A DNA stretch of 64,000 nucleotides from Lumbricus terrestris (taxonomy: Eukaryota > Annelida > Clitellata > Crassiclitellata > Lumbricidae): the NCBI GenBank assembly GCA_949752735.1, contig OX457043.1:3645867-3709866 (forward strand), written 5' to 3'. Below, piece after piece: positions 1-13,500 of the stretch. Every line of letters starts with the position of its first letter. Position 1 is the first letter of the stretch. The notes below the pieces were generated by a model that ran no database searches, was not told where the DNA came from, and was given only the letters and a program-made list of their open reading frames with translations. A program made the translations under genes and the position numbers.

Positions 1-1268
1 GACGTTGAGACGAAGTGTGGCCATCGGACGTTGAGTTTTCGGGACAGTTTTGCGATTCGAGGCAAAGTCTGGAGCTCGTGAGAACTATCGTCATTGTGAG
101 TGAAGTGTTTGATCGTGGATTTGAATTCTGCGAAGATCGGAGAAAGTCGCTGGACATAATCACACGGTTGATTCGGACTTTCGTGATCACTTGGTTGATT
201 CGGACGGTTGATGTGCATGCTTGCGTCGTGACACATCGCATCCATTCAAATAAGAAGACTGCTTTTGGTGAATATAACATATATATCTTGGATTCCTTGG
301 TTCCGCCTGAACCAAGAAACTTCACTGGTGTATATCATTCCACAGCTTCTTCGAAGACACTTGGTTGTCATTATACGAGGATCGGAACTTTAACAGTTTA
401 CAGAATTGGCGTATGATGAACTGGAAAAGAATTCAACACGCAAGAGAAGCTAAGAAATAAATAAAACTTATTAAATAATCAACGCCACTAGGTAGTTAGG
501 AACACTGCATAATTGTATTGTTTCTTTGACAGTATTCAATTATATTTTACATTTAAAGAATTGGTTCCTCTTTGAACTGGCCATTTAAATATACAGTAAT
601 CGTTCAATACCTGCTAAATAGACTTAAAGCTAGTAATTAGGCTACAACTATAAATTGCTTATAGGACTAAAGTTGGTTAGGCGATAGTCCGTGAATCGAT
701 GCCAGCTCAAGTCCAGGTTCATATCAAGTGAATGGGGTTCAATATTCGCAAGAAAACCTTGTACGTAGATGAATTTATGTTTCTGTAACCATTCACAGTT
801 ACGCCGATCAGCAACATACTGAATCGGCTACATTGCAGGTGTTTTGGTTAGGTAAGTATTCTTATAGTCAATTTCTATTTAAAGTCTTCGTAATTATAAT
901 ATACTTTATTAGTAATGCGACCTTTGGACCGTTCATGCTTGCGCCTTTGATTGCTTTTATTTTGCTTAGATAACAATGGATGCTCATTGCTCACCGATGC
1001 CTCAATCCTGCCGTCACATCGTTCGCATACCGTACATGACTTCATATTCTTATCGTGTGTTGTTATCAGAATCGAGGCACTCTTTGTAATCTTCGATCGT
1101 CTTGAGAGTAGGCCTACGATCAAAATACCTAATTATGGACACAAGGTAGAAGATAGGAGAAAGGCAAGAAGTTGTTTGGTCTTCTCAGCTGGAGACTTTG
1201 CACAATATTTTCGAGCCGTCAAATAAAATTGAGAAGCGTTAAATCCTATGAACGTTTCAATCCCCGTG
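1..1268. other. No recognised gene
   Basis: Nothing here could be tied to a gene. A 133-codon open frame at 15-416 (+) has no recognisable domain and no supporting splice context. Ectodomain exons of the broken receptor copy at 3.2-4.0 kb were looked for here and not found. Confidence 0.4.
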
Positions 1269-2052
1269 TAGGGCGGTATCCGATCAATACCGCGCACACA
1301 ATACCGCGCACACAATACCGCGATTTTCAATACCGCGCACCTTCAATACCGCGCACGATCGTTACCGCGCACGATCGTTACCGCGTTTGTTCAATATCCG
1401 TATTTTATCGTACGAGGGTGTTCGGTTCATCAAGCTTCTATTTCTCGCTCGTTATTCTCGTCAATCCAGCTTCTATTTCATATATAAAAATACTCTCATC
1501 CAGCTTCCATTTCTCATGCTTTATTTTCGTCAATCCAGCTTCTAATTCATATAAAAAATACCCTCATCCAGCTTCCATTTCTCATGCTTTATTTTTGTAA
1601 ATCCAGCTTCTATTTCATATAATTATAAAAAATACCTTCATCCAGCTTTTATTTCTCATGCGTTATTTTCGTCAATACGATTGTGACGCATTGAGAAATG
1701 GAATCTGGATGATGGTTTTTTACAGGTGAAATAGAAGCTCGAATGACAAAAATAAAGCATGAGAAATAAGGGCTGAATGAAGGTATTTCAATGTCTGAAA
1801 TAGAAGCTGGATTGACAAAAATAACGAGCGAGAAATAGAAGCTGGATGAAGGTATTTATAGGTATGAAATAGAAGCTGGATTGAACAAATTCGCAAACAA
1901 ACGCGGTAGGCCTAACGATCGTGCGCGGTAACGATCGTGCGCGGTATTGAAGGTGCGCGGTATTGAAAATCGCGGTATTGTGTGCACGGTATTGTGTGCG
2001 CGGTATTGTGTGCGCGGTATTGACAGTAAACCGTGTAGGGCATATCGCCCTA
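1269..2052. mobile_element. Foldback (long inverted repeat) DNA element, about 784 bp
   Basis: Nearly the whole segment is self-complementary. The left arm carries repeated AATACCGCGCAC units followed by CCAGCTTCTATTTC units, and the right arm carries the same series inverted. The outer ends read TAGGGCGGTATC and GCATATCGCCCTA, so the element appears bounded by TA. The inner AGCTTCTATTTCTC-type repeats belong to a family that also forms an array in the first intron of the UTP11 gene near 61.6-62.9 kb. There is no coding capacity, so it would be a non-autonomous foldback or Tc1/mariner-type element. The boundaries are by eye. Confidence 0.75.
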
Positions 2053-3162
2053 GATATAATCACTCGCATATGATCACCCGAACGAAATTTCCTTTGTGAA
2101 AATAGTCTATATAATATCTTCGTTCAATTGTTAGACTCTAATTATTTCCCAGCTCATTAATGGTATCTGACCATTTATGAGGTCAGAGCCGAATCACGTA
2201 TGAATGAATGTAAGTGTGTATGAATGTGTGTGTATGTAAGTAAACATGAATATTAATTACAATGATGTATGAGAATGATGTCCGTTCCTCTGTCCATCTA
2301 AACCGGATGTCTGTTGTAAATGATTTTGATAGATGTGCAACTTACAATTTCGATGGTTTGCTCTTCATTGTTGGCTTTATCGGTCATGTCTAATTCAGGT
2401 CACTTGACAGTTATTCATGCAAACATTAAAACAAAAGTTTTGTAAGGTTTTGTTTTTGTTTTTGTTTTTGTTTTGTTTTGCTTTTCAGACGTACGTGTAC
2501 TTATGTGTGGTAAATGAACCATTACTCACTAGAGTTTCTGAAATCATTTGTATCCAGTATTGAAAAGACTGTTAAGTCAGAGTCGTAGAAATGTAGTCTA
2601 GAGGTTGTTGGGGAATTATTGCGATTAGGTTAGTACAGCTGAGTCTCAATTATTTTTTTAGATCAATTGAATAAGTGACTTGAAAAGCATTGCAATTATA
2701 AGAGACTGTATAATTATATTGGTAAATTCCAATTTATCCATATTGGACAAACTTCATTCTGTGAAACAGGAATGACCATTGACAGTGATGATGCATAGAC
2801 CTGCCTACTCAAACACTTTTATTGGAGAGATACGTAGCCTACGACTAGAGCGGTGTAAATAATTGTTTGGTACGCTTTGGGGTGGCTCCCAGGCTCCTGT
2901 CGATTTTGATTTGCTCCCCCCCTCTATAGGCATACACACGCCTTTTTGATTTTCGCCCTTTCGAACATGCGCCCTTTTCATTTCGCCCTGACTAACCTAG
3001 GCCATGTATTTGTTTCTAGCAAAACTTAAAAGGAAAGATTTATGAGAGTCATAAGCAGAAAATATTTCTGGCAATTTGAGTCTATGCTTTAAAAATTATT
3101 GATCTTCATTAGAGCGAATTTTAACTTGAGTATGTTTTTTCACAAAGGAATTTTTCTTACAG

Positions 3163-4014
3163 GGTGCACAAGATTCGGGTTGATTTTACTATTCGTCATC
3201 CTTTCTGTATTTACTTCAATTGTCCTCTTTCCGACAATAATAATTGTGGCTCACTGTTGCCAGAAAAGGTGGAAAACAAGCGAAGGTAAATCTACGATTG
3301 TACTCTACTATTATATCAGAACTGATGCAGCTGAACGATGCTCAGAGTGCTGCATAGAAATGACTGCAGTAGGTTTAAACAGATAATGACGTGACTGGCT
3401 AAAGTTGGTATGCTTAACTGAATGGCAAAATCCGTTAGGTAGAGTACATGTATAATATTGTCATCAGTTCACACTTTGACACGCAAGTTTCATGTCCAGA
3501 TTCATTTATAGTTATACCCCATTGAAGTATCACAGAAATTTCAAAAAAAATCAGATATGCTGCAGCGATAGAATACGGATAGCTCTGTCATTGTTGACCT
3601 GCCTCACATACAGCGATCTGCAAACATTGCTTTTGTTTCTGGGTCACGGTGTCTTGTCCAATTGAACTGATACGAACACTGATAAATATTCATGTGAAAT
3701 CAACCTGAATAGACAACTACAGTGCACGTACGCTGTAGACCACGCACAGCTAATGAACTTTGCTGCTGAACTCTAACGCAAGCCTGAAAGCCTACAGTAG
3801 GCCTAACTGCTGAACGTTTTGCTAAAGATGTCATATTCATAATCATAGCAGAGCTATAATAGGCCGTACACTAATTTTCAAGAAAAAACACTTTCCTGCA
3901 TAATGACCGTTAAGCTTATGCTTTATTCTTCACCTAGACCCGAATTCAGACGACATTCGTGAACGTCAAGAAATTTATGTCTACGAAAACGTTGTGAAGC
4001 CGGACACTACCTGA
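3163..4014 (+). pseudogene. Partial Ig-receptor copy 1: membrane exon plus truncated tail exon
   Basis: Two exons are visible. Exon 3163-3285 (123 nt) has a TTACAG acceptor, a GTAAAT donor and phases 1-1. It encodes a transmembrane segment (LILLFVILSVFTSIVLFP) followed by basic residues, and has the same length as, and clear similarity to, exon 15069-15191 of the intact receptor downstream. Exon 3938-4014 follows a CACCTAG acceptor and encodes a tail with YENVV. Compared with the intact copy it is shifted by two bases and stops at 4012-4014. A second stop (TAA for CAA) lies further on, after a residual YESL, so the ITAM-like half is lost. No signal peptide or Ig exon was found upstream within the window. 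It could be a decayed duplicate, or the 3' end of a short-tailed receptor whose ectodomain lies before base 1. Confidence 0.7.
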
Positions 4015-7000
4015 AACATATCTGCGTATGAATCGTTGTAACAACCCACAGCACATCAACGTTCTAGGAAGCAATCACACAGAGACATCAGACTGAGGAT
4101 GCTGATATCGACTTATCTCGCATTGATCAAACAGACCTGTTAGTCTTTGGAGAGAGGCTGCATAAATGGATTGTACGAATAAAAGAATAGGCTACTTCAG
4201 ATTTCGAGCTTGTATTCGTAATGCATTCGAACCACACTGTGTTTTGAATCCAGATTTTCCCGAGACAGATGAAACCATACGACATATAGGTCTATTCTTA
4301 ATCGACAAATAGCCTTATATGTTAACTTATTACTAATTCATTTCAGCCATACCGAACTGAGTGCGAGAGAATGAAGATTAGAAAATGCATACACTCTATA
4401 GTCCGAATGTACACCGACTGCTGGCCGATGAAACCGATAAACTCTCTGACCCAATCTGTTTCACTTTTGCTTGATTCTATCGGCCCTCGTTGCTAAAAAT
4501 AAGCTTGTGTTAATTTCTCACTGGTGAACGTCCCGTGCACAGTTGTTTACCAAAGACAGCCTGAGACTTACGACAAGACTTTCAATAGTTCTCTCTAACG
4601 AGTTATTGTGACCACAAAATAAAGTGCTGATCTCTCGCATTTCGACCTGGATTCTCCAAACAATTGCAATTTTGTGCAATATCAGTCGAAACTACCATCG
4701 ACTTGCGTTTAGGCAGCGTGGTAAATGTGCTATAATAAGATAAGATTTTGTGAGATTGTGCTTTAGTCAACAAGTAGTAGGTCTGTAGTTTGTATATGTC
4801 AATTTTCCAGGACCGTTGGCAAGTGCCCCTGCGCCTATGTGCAAGCATCCATGATAGCATTGGGCATTTTAAAGGTGTTCGACACGGTGAGGCTCGCCTA
4901 CTATATATAATTGTGCAATCTGCTATAATCGGAAATGCCAGCACCTGCACAAGTGTAACTGTAGTAGCCTATGCCCTTCCTCAAACAGATGCTGGATAGG
5001 ACCAATTGCAAGGGCGTAATATCAGTCGCAATCGAAATTAACGCTAGCATTACACAGGTGCAGGCCTAGGTCACGTACGGTTTAATATTATAACATTGAA
5101 ATTTCCAAGCTTAGGTCGAGGCACCTAGTTACAGAGTAATAAAATACGCGTAATATTATTATAGTAATCTTCTGATTCCTGACGAAAACACCGTGAAGTC
5201 AGAGATCGAGCAAGTAATCTATGTAGGCATATGCAGCGATATCGGTTCATAGTCTACAACATGTCAAATTACCCTGAATATTTGAATAAGGGTGCCCACG
5301 ATACAAGACCGGTCTGCGAGATGACCAACCATGTACAATACCAGGGTTGGCAAGTAGGCTATGTAAAGAATGAGATTACTGTGAGTAGCAATCACCGAAC
5401 ACGGGCCGTAGCTAGGGGCGGGGGTGTTTTGGGTGTTTGAACACCCCCCGAAATGTAAAAAGTAAAAAATAATAGAACGCATTTAATAGCACATGATTAA
5501 AAACCATGAAATAAAACCATGAAAACACCACACCGAAATGAAAAAACTGTGAAAAAATAGAACGAATTGATTTCGGTCGGATGACTAAAAAAGTCATCAC
5601 TTTTTTGGATGGAAAACTGAAGAAACACCCCCCGAAATCAAATCCTGGCTACGGCCTTGACCGAACGTCTCAGTTTTGACCTACAAGCTGATCCCACTTG
5701 CATCAGGGCCGGGTAGTTGATGTGCGCCACTCAGGTATTGGTCACCCATATATTAGATCAATAGCGGGAAACTTCACTGAAGGGCTGCTACGGTGTCGAT
5801 TATGCTTCACGCGGCCCTGCGTGGTGGGGATACATTGGTCGAGAAGGGCGTGAAAGATTGGTCAGAGCAACAGACTTTCAGCAAGGTGACAACTTAACAG
5901 TTAACAGCTTTCTCAGTACATCGACTTCCGATTGCTCTTAAGAGTCAAGGATGACCCAGCGCACGACCTGCTACCTCCCATAAAACTGACAAGCTAGGCT
6001 ATAGCCTAACATGCGACCACGGACAGAATGCTCCCATCGGTAGAGACACTAACACGAATAGTATTTATAAGCAGTATGGCTTAGTATAACGAAGATGATT
6101 TTATGCAAGATTACTAATGATCTAGGGCGCTTGTTGCTGCAAAAGGCAGACAAAATCCTGCTGGAATTGCCGAACTTTCATCATTAGGTCTACGCTTAAT
6201 ATTTTTAATCCGTATATAACCTGCTTGCTTTAGTTTCCAACGTAGATCTGTGTAAGGGTTCACGCTATTAGTTTAGGGTCTATACATGTATCTATGACTG
6301 TCAGACGGTCAGTCCGAGTCGAGTTACCATAGGGTATACGAGGGGGCGGATAAGCTACTAAGACGGGTATCGTCTAGGTCTGGAACAATTGGAAGGTGGA
6401 GGATCAGATGAGGCAGAAGAGTTCGTGAAAAGGTGTGACAGTAGGCTATCACGCGGAATACACCTTAGCAACTAGGCTACTATGTCTCCTGTTCTCCCCG
6501 TTCACCTGGCAACTGAGCTGCTATCTTCAGAATCCTCTTAGTAAGTGGTTTCTACGGACAAACCATTCGACATGAAGCAGCGCTAGCAAAAACTCTTAAT
6601 TTTTTAGTAGCGCCTTATCAATCCCGAGATTACGATCAAGGTTGGTTCAATCAATCAATCAGTCAGTCAGTCAATTAATTAATCAATCAATCAATCAATG
6701 GCAATTATAATATAGCGTACCTTAAGATAAGATGGTTAGTCTACGTTTACATAACATGATTGGGCGCTTTGCAATAAAGCAAAGATTAAAATTCTGTAGG
6801 TTAAACGTTGTTTCTGTAAGAAATAAAAACTGTGGTTATGGCTATGGTTATAAAATAATAGACTTTCGTATCACGAGTCGTCCCTCTGGAAGACTACTTA
6901 AATGTGTGTTTGCGTGTTCGTCTGTGTTGCTGTGAAGGGGTTTAGGCTTACCATCGAAATGAGTTCATACTTGTGAAGCGCTTACGTTTCCTCAACTCAT

Positions 7001-7512
7001 TAATTCTAATTAACGACCACTTAGCCATATAGATATTTATTTAAGCATGTTTGCGCCTACAGCCTAGGCATTGTAGGCATGTCGTGATATTGCTGGAGTA
7101 ATCTTGAGGGTATCTACCTGCTATAACATAATTTAGACCTAAGTCTAACAAGTGTGTGTAGGAAGTAAATCTGTATTTTGTGCTCAAAGTTTGGAGAATG
7201 AAGAAGTCATAAATTGTGATTTGTTCATTTGTAAAAAAAACCGCTACAACCTATTTAGTACCGTAGTGTTGTTGCGAACACATACGTGAGAGTAGTTAAT
7301 AGTTTTTTAAGGATTGGTGTACCATCATTATGCACATTGCAGTCGATAGCTATGATGTAGTAAGGGCTCAAGCTTATACGCCCGACTGTAGCAACAATTT
7401 AGGAAGAAATTTGTCAGGTTGACTTAAACATCAATCAACAGAAATCGATTACGATTAGGCGATGCGAAGTAGGCCTACTATAACTCGTGAACGAGAAACA
7501 AAGAAATTGAGA
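4015..7512. other. Intergenic; one MITE and simple repeats, no gene seen
   Basis: The open frames here (for example 4603-4950 on minus and 6732-6935 on plus) have no recognisable domain and no matching splice context. A hAT-like MITE lies at 5402-5659, and an (ATCA/GTCA)n tract at about 6648-6700. The last few hundred bases should hold the promoter and 5' UTR of the receptor that starts at 7513, but no TATA box was convincing. Confidence 0.5.
5402..5659. mobile_element. hAT-like MITE, 258 bp
   Basis: The ends are CGGGCCGTAGCTAGG and the inverted CCTGGCTACGGCCTTG. They are flanked by 8-bp direct repeats ACCGAACA (5394-5401) and ACCGAACG (5660-5667), one mismatch. Inside is a palindromic GATGACT-AAAAA-AGTCATC motif shared with other short elements in this window. 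There is no coding capacity. Confidence 0.8.
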
Positions 7513-10500
7513 ATGATGAAGAAAGTCATCTGTTATATGATTTGTGTTTTCATTTCGTTAATTACAGGCAAGTCCTTTCCATTTCATAAAAATTACAATT
7601 AAACTCAACTCAATTTGGAATTATCTTGTTTCCACTTCGAACCGGTTGCTTACATTTAACAAATCTAATTACCATTCTGAGTCGCTAGCTGCTCGATTGC
7701 AAAAGGATTGGATATTTGTGTAAGAAACGATTACATAATTACAATGTTTTAAAATGATATTTCTTGATTTATGGAAGTGCATGCTTTTTCATCCTATGTG
7801 TTTCAATGAATCGATAAAATGAGATTTTGTTTTCAGACGTGAGCGGAACAATAAATCGGAAACCGTCGAACGAGGCAACGAGTATTGGCGGTCAAGCTGT
7901 CTTCAACTGCTCTAGCAATGACACAAAAAGCATCTTTTGGACATATACAACTGACTGTAACACTATCGGTTATTACCAGTTGACTGATGGTGACTGCAAT
8001 GTCAACATCAGTTACGCATCTCATTTCAGAACAGAGAAAAGTGAAAACGTTTGCAACTTGATCGTATTCAATGCATCGCTGTATCATGGTGGATGCTACG
8101 ATTGCTTCGATGGAGCTGAAGCTGAAGGGCAATTCTATGCTATGTTGGTTATCGTCGGTAGGCAATTTAAGCATAATTGCATTCATTCAACCATTTTATT
8201 TAGACTAATGACATGTTTCTAGTAAATTTCAATGCTCTTATAGCACGACACTGAGCAGTACAATTTTATAATGGTGAGTATAGGCCTAATAACGCCTGAT
8301 ATCTTCTTGTTATGAAGGATTGACCTTGAATTTCAGTTTATAATTTTTCATCAACATTTACATTTTTAAAATCTGATCAGGATAAAGCATTTTAGAAAAA
8401 CTACTAACATTTGAGATTCATATTGCGTGCTGGGAGTTTGTGTTCAGGCTTATAATTGTTGTTAACCATTATTGACTTGTGCAATCAAAGAACAACACTT
8501 GTTACATTTATGAACTGCTAGCTCTGTATTTTTTTTTTACATTAGGGGCCTAATCAAATTTAAGTCGGTTATATTGATCACTTTATGGTTTGGGCAATGT
8601 CTTCATACTCTGATCTTCTCAAATTAATTGCTTTGTCTGTCGTAATCAAACGTTTCGTGTGTCATTGCCAGCATAGCCTACATCTTATTTCCAATTCTTT
8701 TACTTTGCCCACATTAGGTCTACCGACGAAAACGTGTTCTATCTGTTTTCTATGCCGCTAGATTGCTCAAAAGCTGTCGGCACAGGCTCAATGGGTATAG
8801 GCCTACAATGGCAGATCATGAGGTTCTTATTGATCGAATTGAGGAGTAGCTTTGTCATGCAGAAATGTTTTTGATCAATTGCTATATAGGCCTAGACCTT
8901 CGTACATTTTGGCATGGTCCATGCTCTTTTCTTCTTCGGGCACTCTGGCTTAATCAGAGACCAAGTTGCCAAGTTAACAGGCACCCGTGCACGGGTCTTG
9001 GAACACTAAAAGAAAAATATAGCAAAAATAAGAGAAAATTGTCAGATTTCAGTGAATGATTCTTGAGTCGGCTAATTCTAGCTTTTGTTTAACTCTTCAT
9101 GCAACTATTTGATTTGCCGTTAATGGCATTAATTTAGATAGACTTCGTGAATCCCGAACGAACAGAGATAAGACGAAGTGCAGATTGATTGGACCTACCC
9201 AGCATTATAGGCCTACGCATTGAAGTTGATCCTAGCTACTACGTTCATTGCACCATCAGAGTGATTCCATTTAATGTAGGCCTACTGACTCTCCTACATG
9301 TATGGTCATTGATCATGACTTCGTTTTCATGTTCATTGTTCATGCCTCATGCATGAGTCTAGATTCCGAAGCAGAAGAAGTTGTTTGCTGAACCGTCTCC
9401 AGCGATGGATTATTTTAAGCCAGAAGTAAAAAAGAAGTTGTTTAGCCTGCTAATTAATCTGGTCACTGCTTCGAAAAGGCGACCAGACATGAGACACATA
9501 CAGACCCCATAAACTTATAGGAATACCGGATATAGGTTTAGTTTTGAAGCTGATTTTAGTAATTATTTCAGAAAACGAAGGTTTGTGCCTAAAGATGCGA
9601 TTTTTGCGCTTATTGCATCATTTGTGGCGTATTGATGCAGTTATATTACAATGTCCCAACTAAAAAACAAATATTTATGATCCATAAAATGTCTACAAGA
9701 ATTCATTTTGTACTGATCGAAGGATAAGTAGCTTTAAAGACCGTAATAAAACCCTGTTTCCGAACTGATGTCTTATATTTACCTAAGTCACAAAATTACT
9801 AATTTCATTTGCAATATTTCGTAATAATATGTCAGGCATCGCTCTTATTTCAGATCCAAACGCCACCATAACTCGTAATTCAACCGATTTAATTCCTGGA
9901 GATGTTCTTAAGATAACGACCAGCGTCTCCTGCAAAGGACCCGTAATTCCTTCACATTCTTCTCAGCTAACTCCGTCATTCTACTGGACGCTGCAGTCGG
10001 ATCCCAGTTGGAACATAACCAGTCACCAAGTATTACCGACAGATAGGCCTACAAGTGCATCATCTTACATAGTTGTCACAGCACAAAAGCCAGCAGCGCC
10101 TCCATATCTCTGCAATCTATTCTTCAATCCGCCAACTAATGATCGAACCGACATTGCATCTAATGCACCAACTTATGTACAGAGTTCGACGACCCAGATT
10201 TATGATGTCTCATGTGAGTAGCCTATTTAGCATATTAAATGTAGGGCATATTTCTCTAAGACCACATCATATCGTTAATTTCATATATTATACGAAACAC
10301 GCCACAAAGGTATGTGAGCTCATAGTTAATTGCTTGAGAAATGTTTTATCGCAACTTACAAAGATAAAAAAGATGTGTTCACAATAGGTCTAACTATTTA
10401 ATCGTTTATAAAACCGTGACAAGATCAGTATCAACAATCTGTCTTTGACATTTTCGGATTCGACAGCATTCGTCGTTAAATTTCGTGTACTGCGTTTATT

Positions 10501-13500
10501 TGCTTCACGACAGATGCTCCTGAGAATTTAACCATCTCAGGAGTTCCGAATCCATGTCTGCATCAACCAGTAGTACTTACATGCAGTGCATTTGGTCATC
10601 CAACGCCGGCTTATCAGTGGTTCGACTTAATCAACAACACTGTTTTATCTGAAGGCAGCACTGTTAAAATTGATGGCGGTGGATCTTACGAATGCGTTGC
10701 CTCAAACACAATTAGCGGTGTGCCTTACAACGCATCGATCAATGTCAACGTTTCCGATTGTGGTAGGTTTACTTCAAAGTAAAATCATGTTGAATTGGAC
10801 GTGTGACTGAAGCTTCAGTATTCAATTAAACTTTCTCAAGTAGTTTCAGGTAAATGTAAATGTAAATGTAAATGTAATCGCAAATTTATATAGCGGCTGT
10901 GTTATGGCTTCGACCCTGAGGGTGAGATCCTTCACCACCGCTACTCCACGTTTATATTGCGACCGAGCCACCCGCAGTAAAGATCCGAGAAATTAATCTC
11001 TGATAAACCGACCGACCGGGAATCGAACCCGGGCCGCCGGCGCGGCGAGCAGGCTACCAACCCACTCGGCCACCGAGGATCTCAGGTGCTTTCTGTTATG
11101 CTGAGATAATATTGTTATTTTAAGCAAATTGAAAATAAATATCCAACAGTTTTTGAAAGTTGCTAACTCATCCTAAGAGCTTCACGTTGATCAAACTCAG
11201 TCAGTTATGTACATGTAGTCCACAAACATATACAGTTTTAGGTAGCATTGGTTGTTGGTAACTAAGAAGAAAGCGCGAACGGGAATAGACCTATATTTCA
11301 ATTCATTGCCTCTTAATCCTCCCATTCGTTATATAACTGCGTTTTAAAGACTATTGGTATAATTTCTGGTGTTCTTTGTGCTCCAGGTTTAGCTTGTTTC
11401 TCACTACCAGTTAACAAACATAGTAGCCTAATCATCATCATCGTTATCATCATCATCGTCAATCGTCATCATCATCATTATCATGTTCTTCTTTGCCAGT
11501 TGACAGGTTCGTAGTCCGGTGGCACCACTCCTTCCGCTGTTGAGCTTCCTCTTTAGCTGCTGATAGACCTTTCCCTGTCCACATAGGCCCAGTTATAGAG
11601 AATGAATTTTTCTGCGGATAGCTTCATTGAAAATGATAGTGCCTTAAGTTGCTGGTCTAAAAAATTAAGATAGACCTAGTTTTGGCGCCATGTACAGCTT
11701 AACTTTTCATGCGAATCTTACATAGGTTCATTGTTGTCGACCCATCATACTACGACCATTATCTTTGTTTTAGAAACACCGCATAGCCTAATGTAGGCCT
11801 AAGCATAGATGCCTCAAGGGGTCCTTGTGACAGCAGTGTTGCTTCTTGCGGTGAATTTGATTCGGGCACGGCTTTCCGGAACGAGAATATGAATGGTCGT
11901 ATTCCCGAGGGAGAGCAATTGGACCTAAGTTGTTGCACGAAAAATGATTCATATAATAGCATTTTACCAATCAAATCTATTCAGCTTCTTGTATGTTACA
12001 GGTTTATTGGTTTAGTAAGCACTCTGATTTTCAAGTAGACCTATAATCCTATCCTATTCAATTTCAAGTTTCATTAAAATTTAATCCTTATTTAGCAATA
12101 ATGCGGGTCTTAGTCCGTTCATGTCTGCCCTCGACTGTTTCTGTTTGATCAAAGCGGACGATGGAATTTCACCCTCGGGTGGATACAGAAATTTTCGAGG
12201 GGGGAGGGGACAAAATTTAGGGTCTTGGTCCAGGAAAAAAGTTCGTCCGGGTAGCCGAAAAACCTGATGACCTTTCTTTTAGTCATCTGCCTCGGATTTC
12301 CCCCCAAAAGAGGCCTCGTCATAGTTTGCGAACCTCATGGGTGTGGAGTACGGACATACGGAGCTACTCACGAGGGGCCACGTCAAATTTCCGGAGCAGA
12401 ATAGCTGGTAAAAAATTAAGAAATTTCTAAATGGGGGCCATGGCCATTTTGGCCCCCCCTGGATCCGCCTCTGACCCTCGCCTCATTTGATCATGTGCGC
12501 TTGTTCTTGGTTTGTGCTATTATCAAAATCGCTCGCTTCTCCTTCGGTCTTCGTGATATTGTATCATCTCGCGTGGACAAACAAAAGAACCCAATGCAGA
12601 CAATCTATAAAACAAGGAGTTGTTTGCTCTCTTCGGCTGAACACTTTGCTCAACATTCAGAGGTCAATGGACTTCCAGTGGCACTTCGCCTAGTGTGCAG
12701 TGATCACTCCACCATTTTCTTATCCTGAAGTCTCAAGATTGTCTTATCTAGCCGAGATTGGGTCGGGACCGCTTCTGAGTAGCTAGTATTTATCGTGACG
12801 CTATATAAATGTTCCAAATAAATAAATAAATAAATAGAATCCAGAATGCGGAAGGTCCCACAAGTTTACCAATCGGAATGTAGAACATAATCCTCTTGGA
12901 CATAATAATCACCTGGACATTATTCTTCGGACATAATCCCTCGAGTTTGCGTACGACATAATGTCCTGGGAAAAAATCTCCTCGATGCAATTAGCCTAGT
13001 TTTTTTATTTAACAGGTAGCTTGAATTGCCCAGTTTTTTATTGCGTGAGTTTGTGGTGTCTGACTAGCTACTGATTACTGACAAGGTCTGGTCCAGTATG
13101 CATTTTAATGAATGGCTTGTCTATTTTTAATATATTTATTTGTTTGTATGCGCGTACGTGTAGGTGACTATGTATGCATGTGCATGTATTTAGGATTGTG
13201 GGTCTGCCTATGTATGAATGTATGCGTACATGAAATTGTATGTGGGCCTACTCGGCGAATGTGTCATTGTGTAGGCCTATATTCAGATATCTTAAGCTCT
13301 TATGTCCTGTTTCTGAATAAGTTACATTGCAGATATTCACTGTAAAATATTCCTATATGATTCTGGACGGATTAGCCTATGTTCCAGCCAGGAAGAATTT
13401 TTTAGAGAGGATGATGTTCGGGGAATGTCCTCTGACAATCTAAACTTTGATGCCTGCGTTCAATTTACACACACTAGTGTCATTAGTTTAATCATTGTTT

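Noticed and set aside
15..416. 133-codon frame at the window start
   Set aside because: No recognisable family and composition similar to the non-coding flank; a real exon cannot be excluded but is not supported.
7833..8186. 117-codon minus-strand frame over the first Ig exon
   Set aside because: Antisense shadow of the plus-strand exon, which has proper splice sites and Ig residues.
10980..11085. tRNA gene on minus
   Set aside because: A and B boxes are present, but the sequence continues into a body and a repeated ATTTAC tail and cannot form a clean tRNA cloverleaf by eye; a tRNA-derived SINE fits better.
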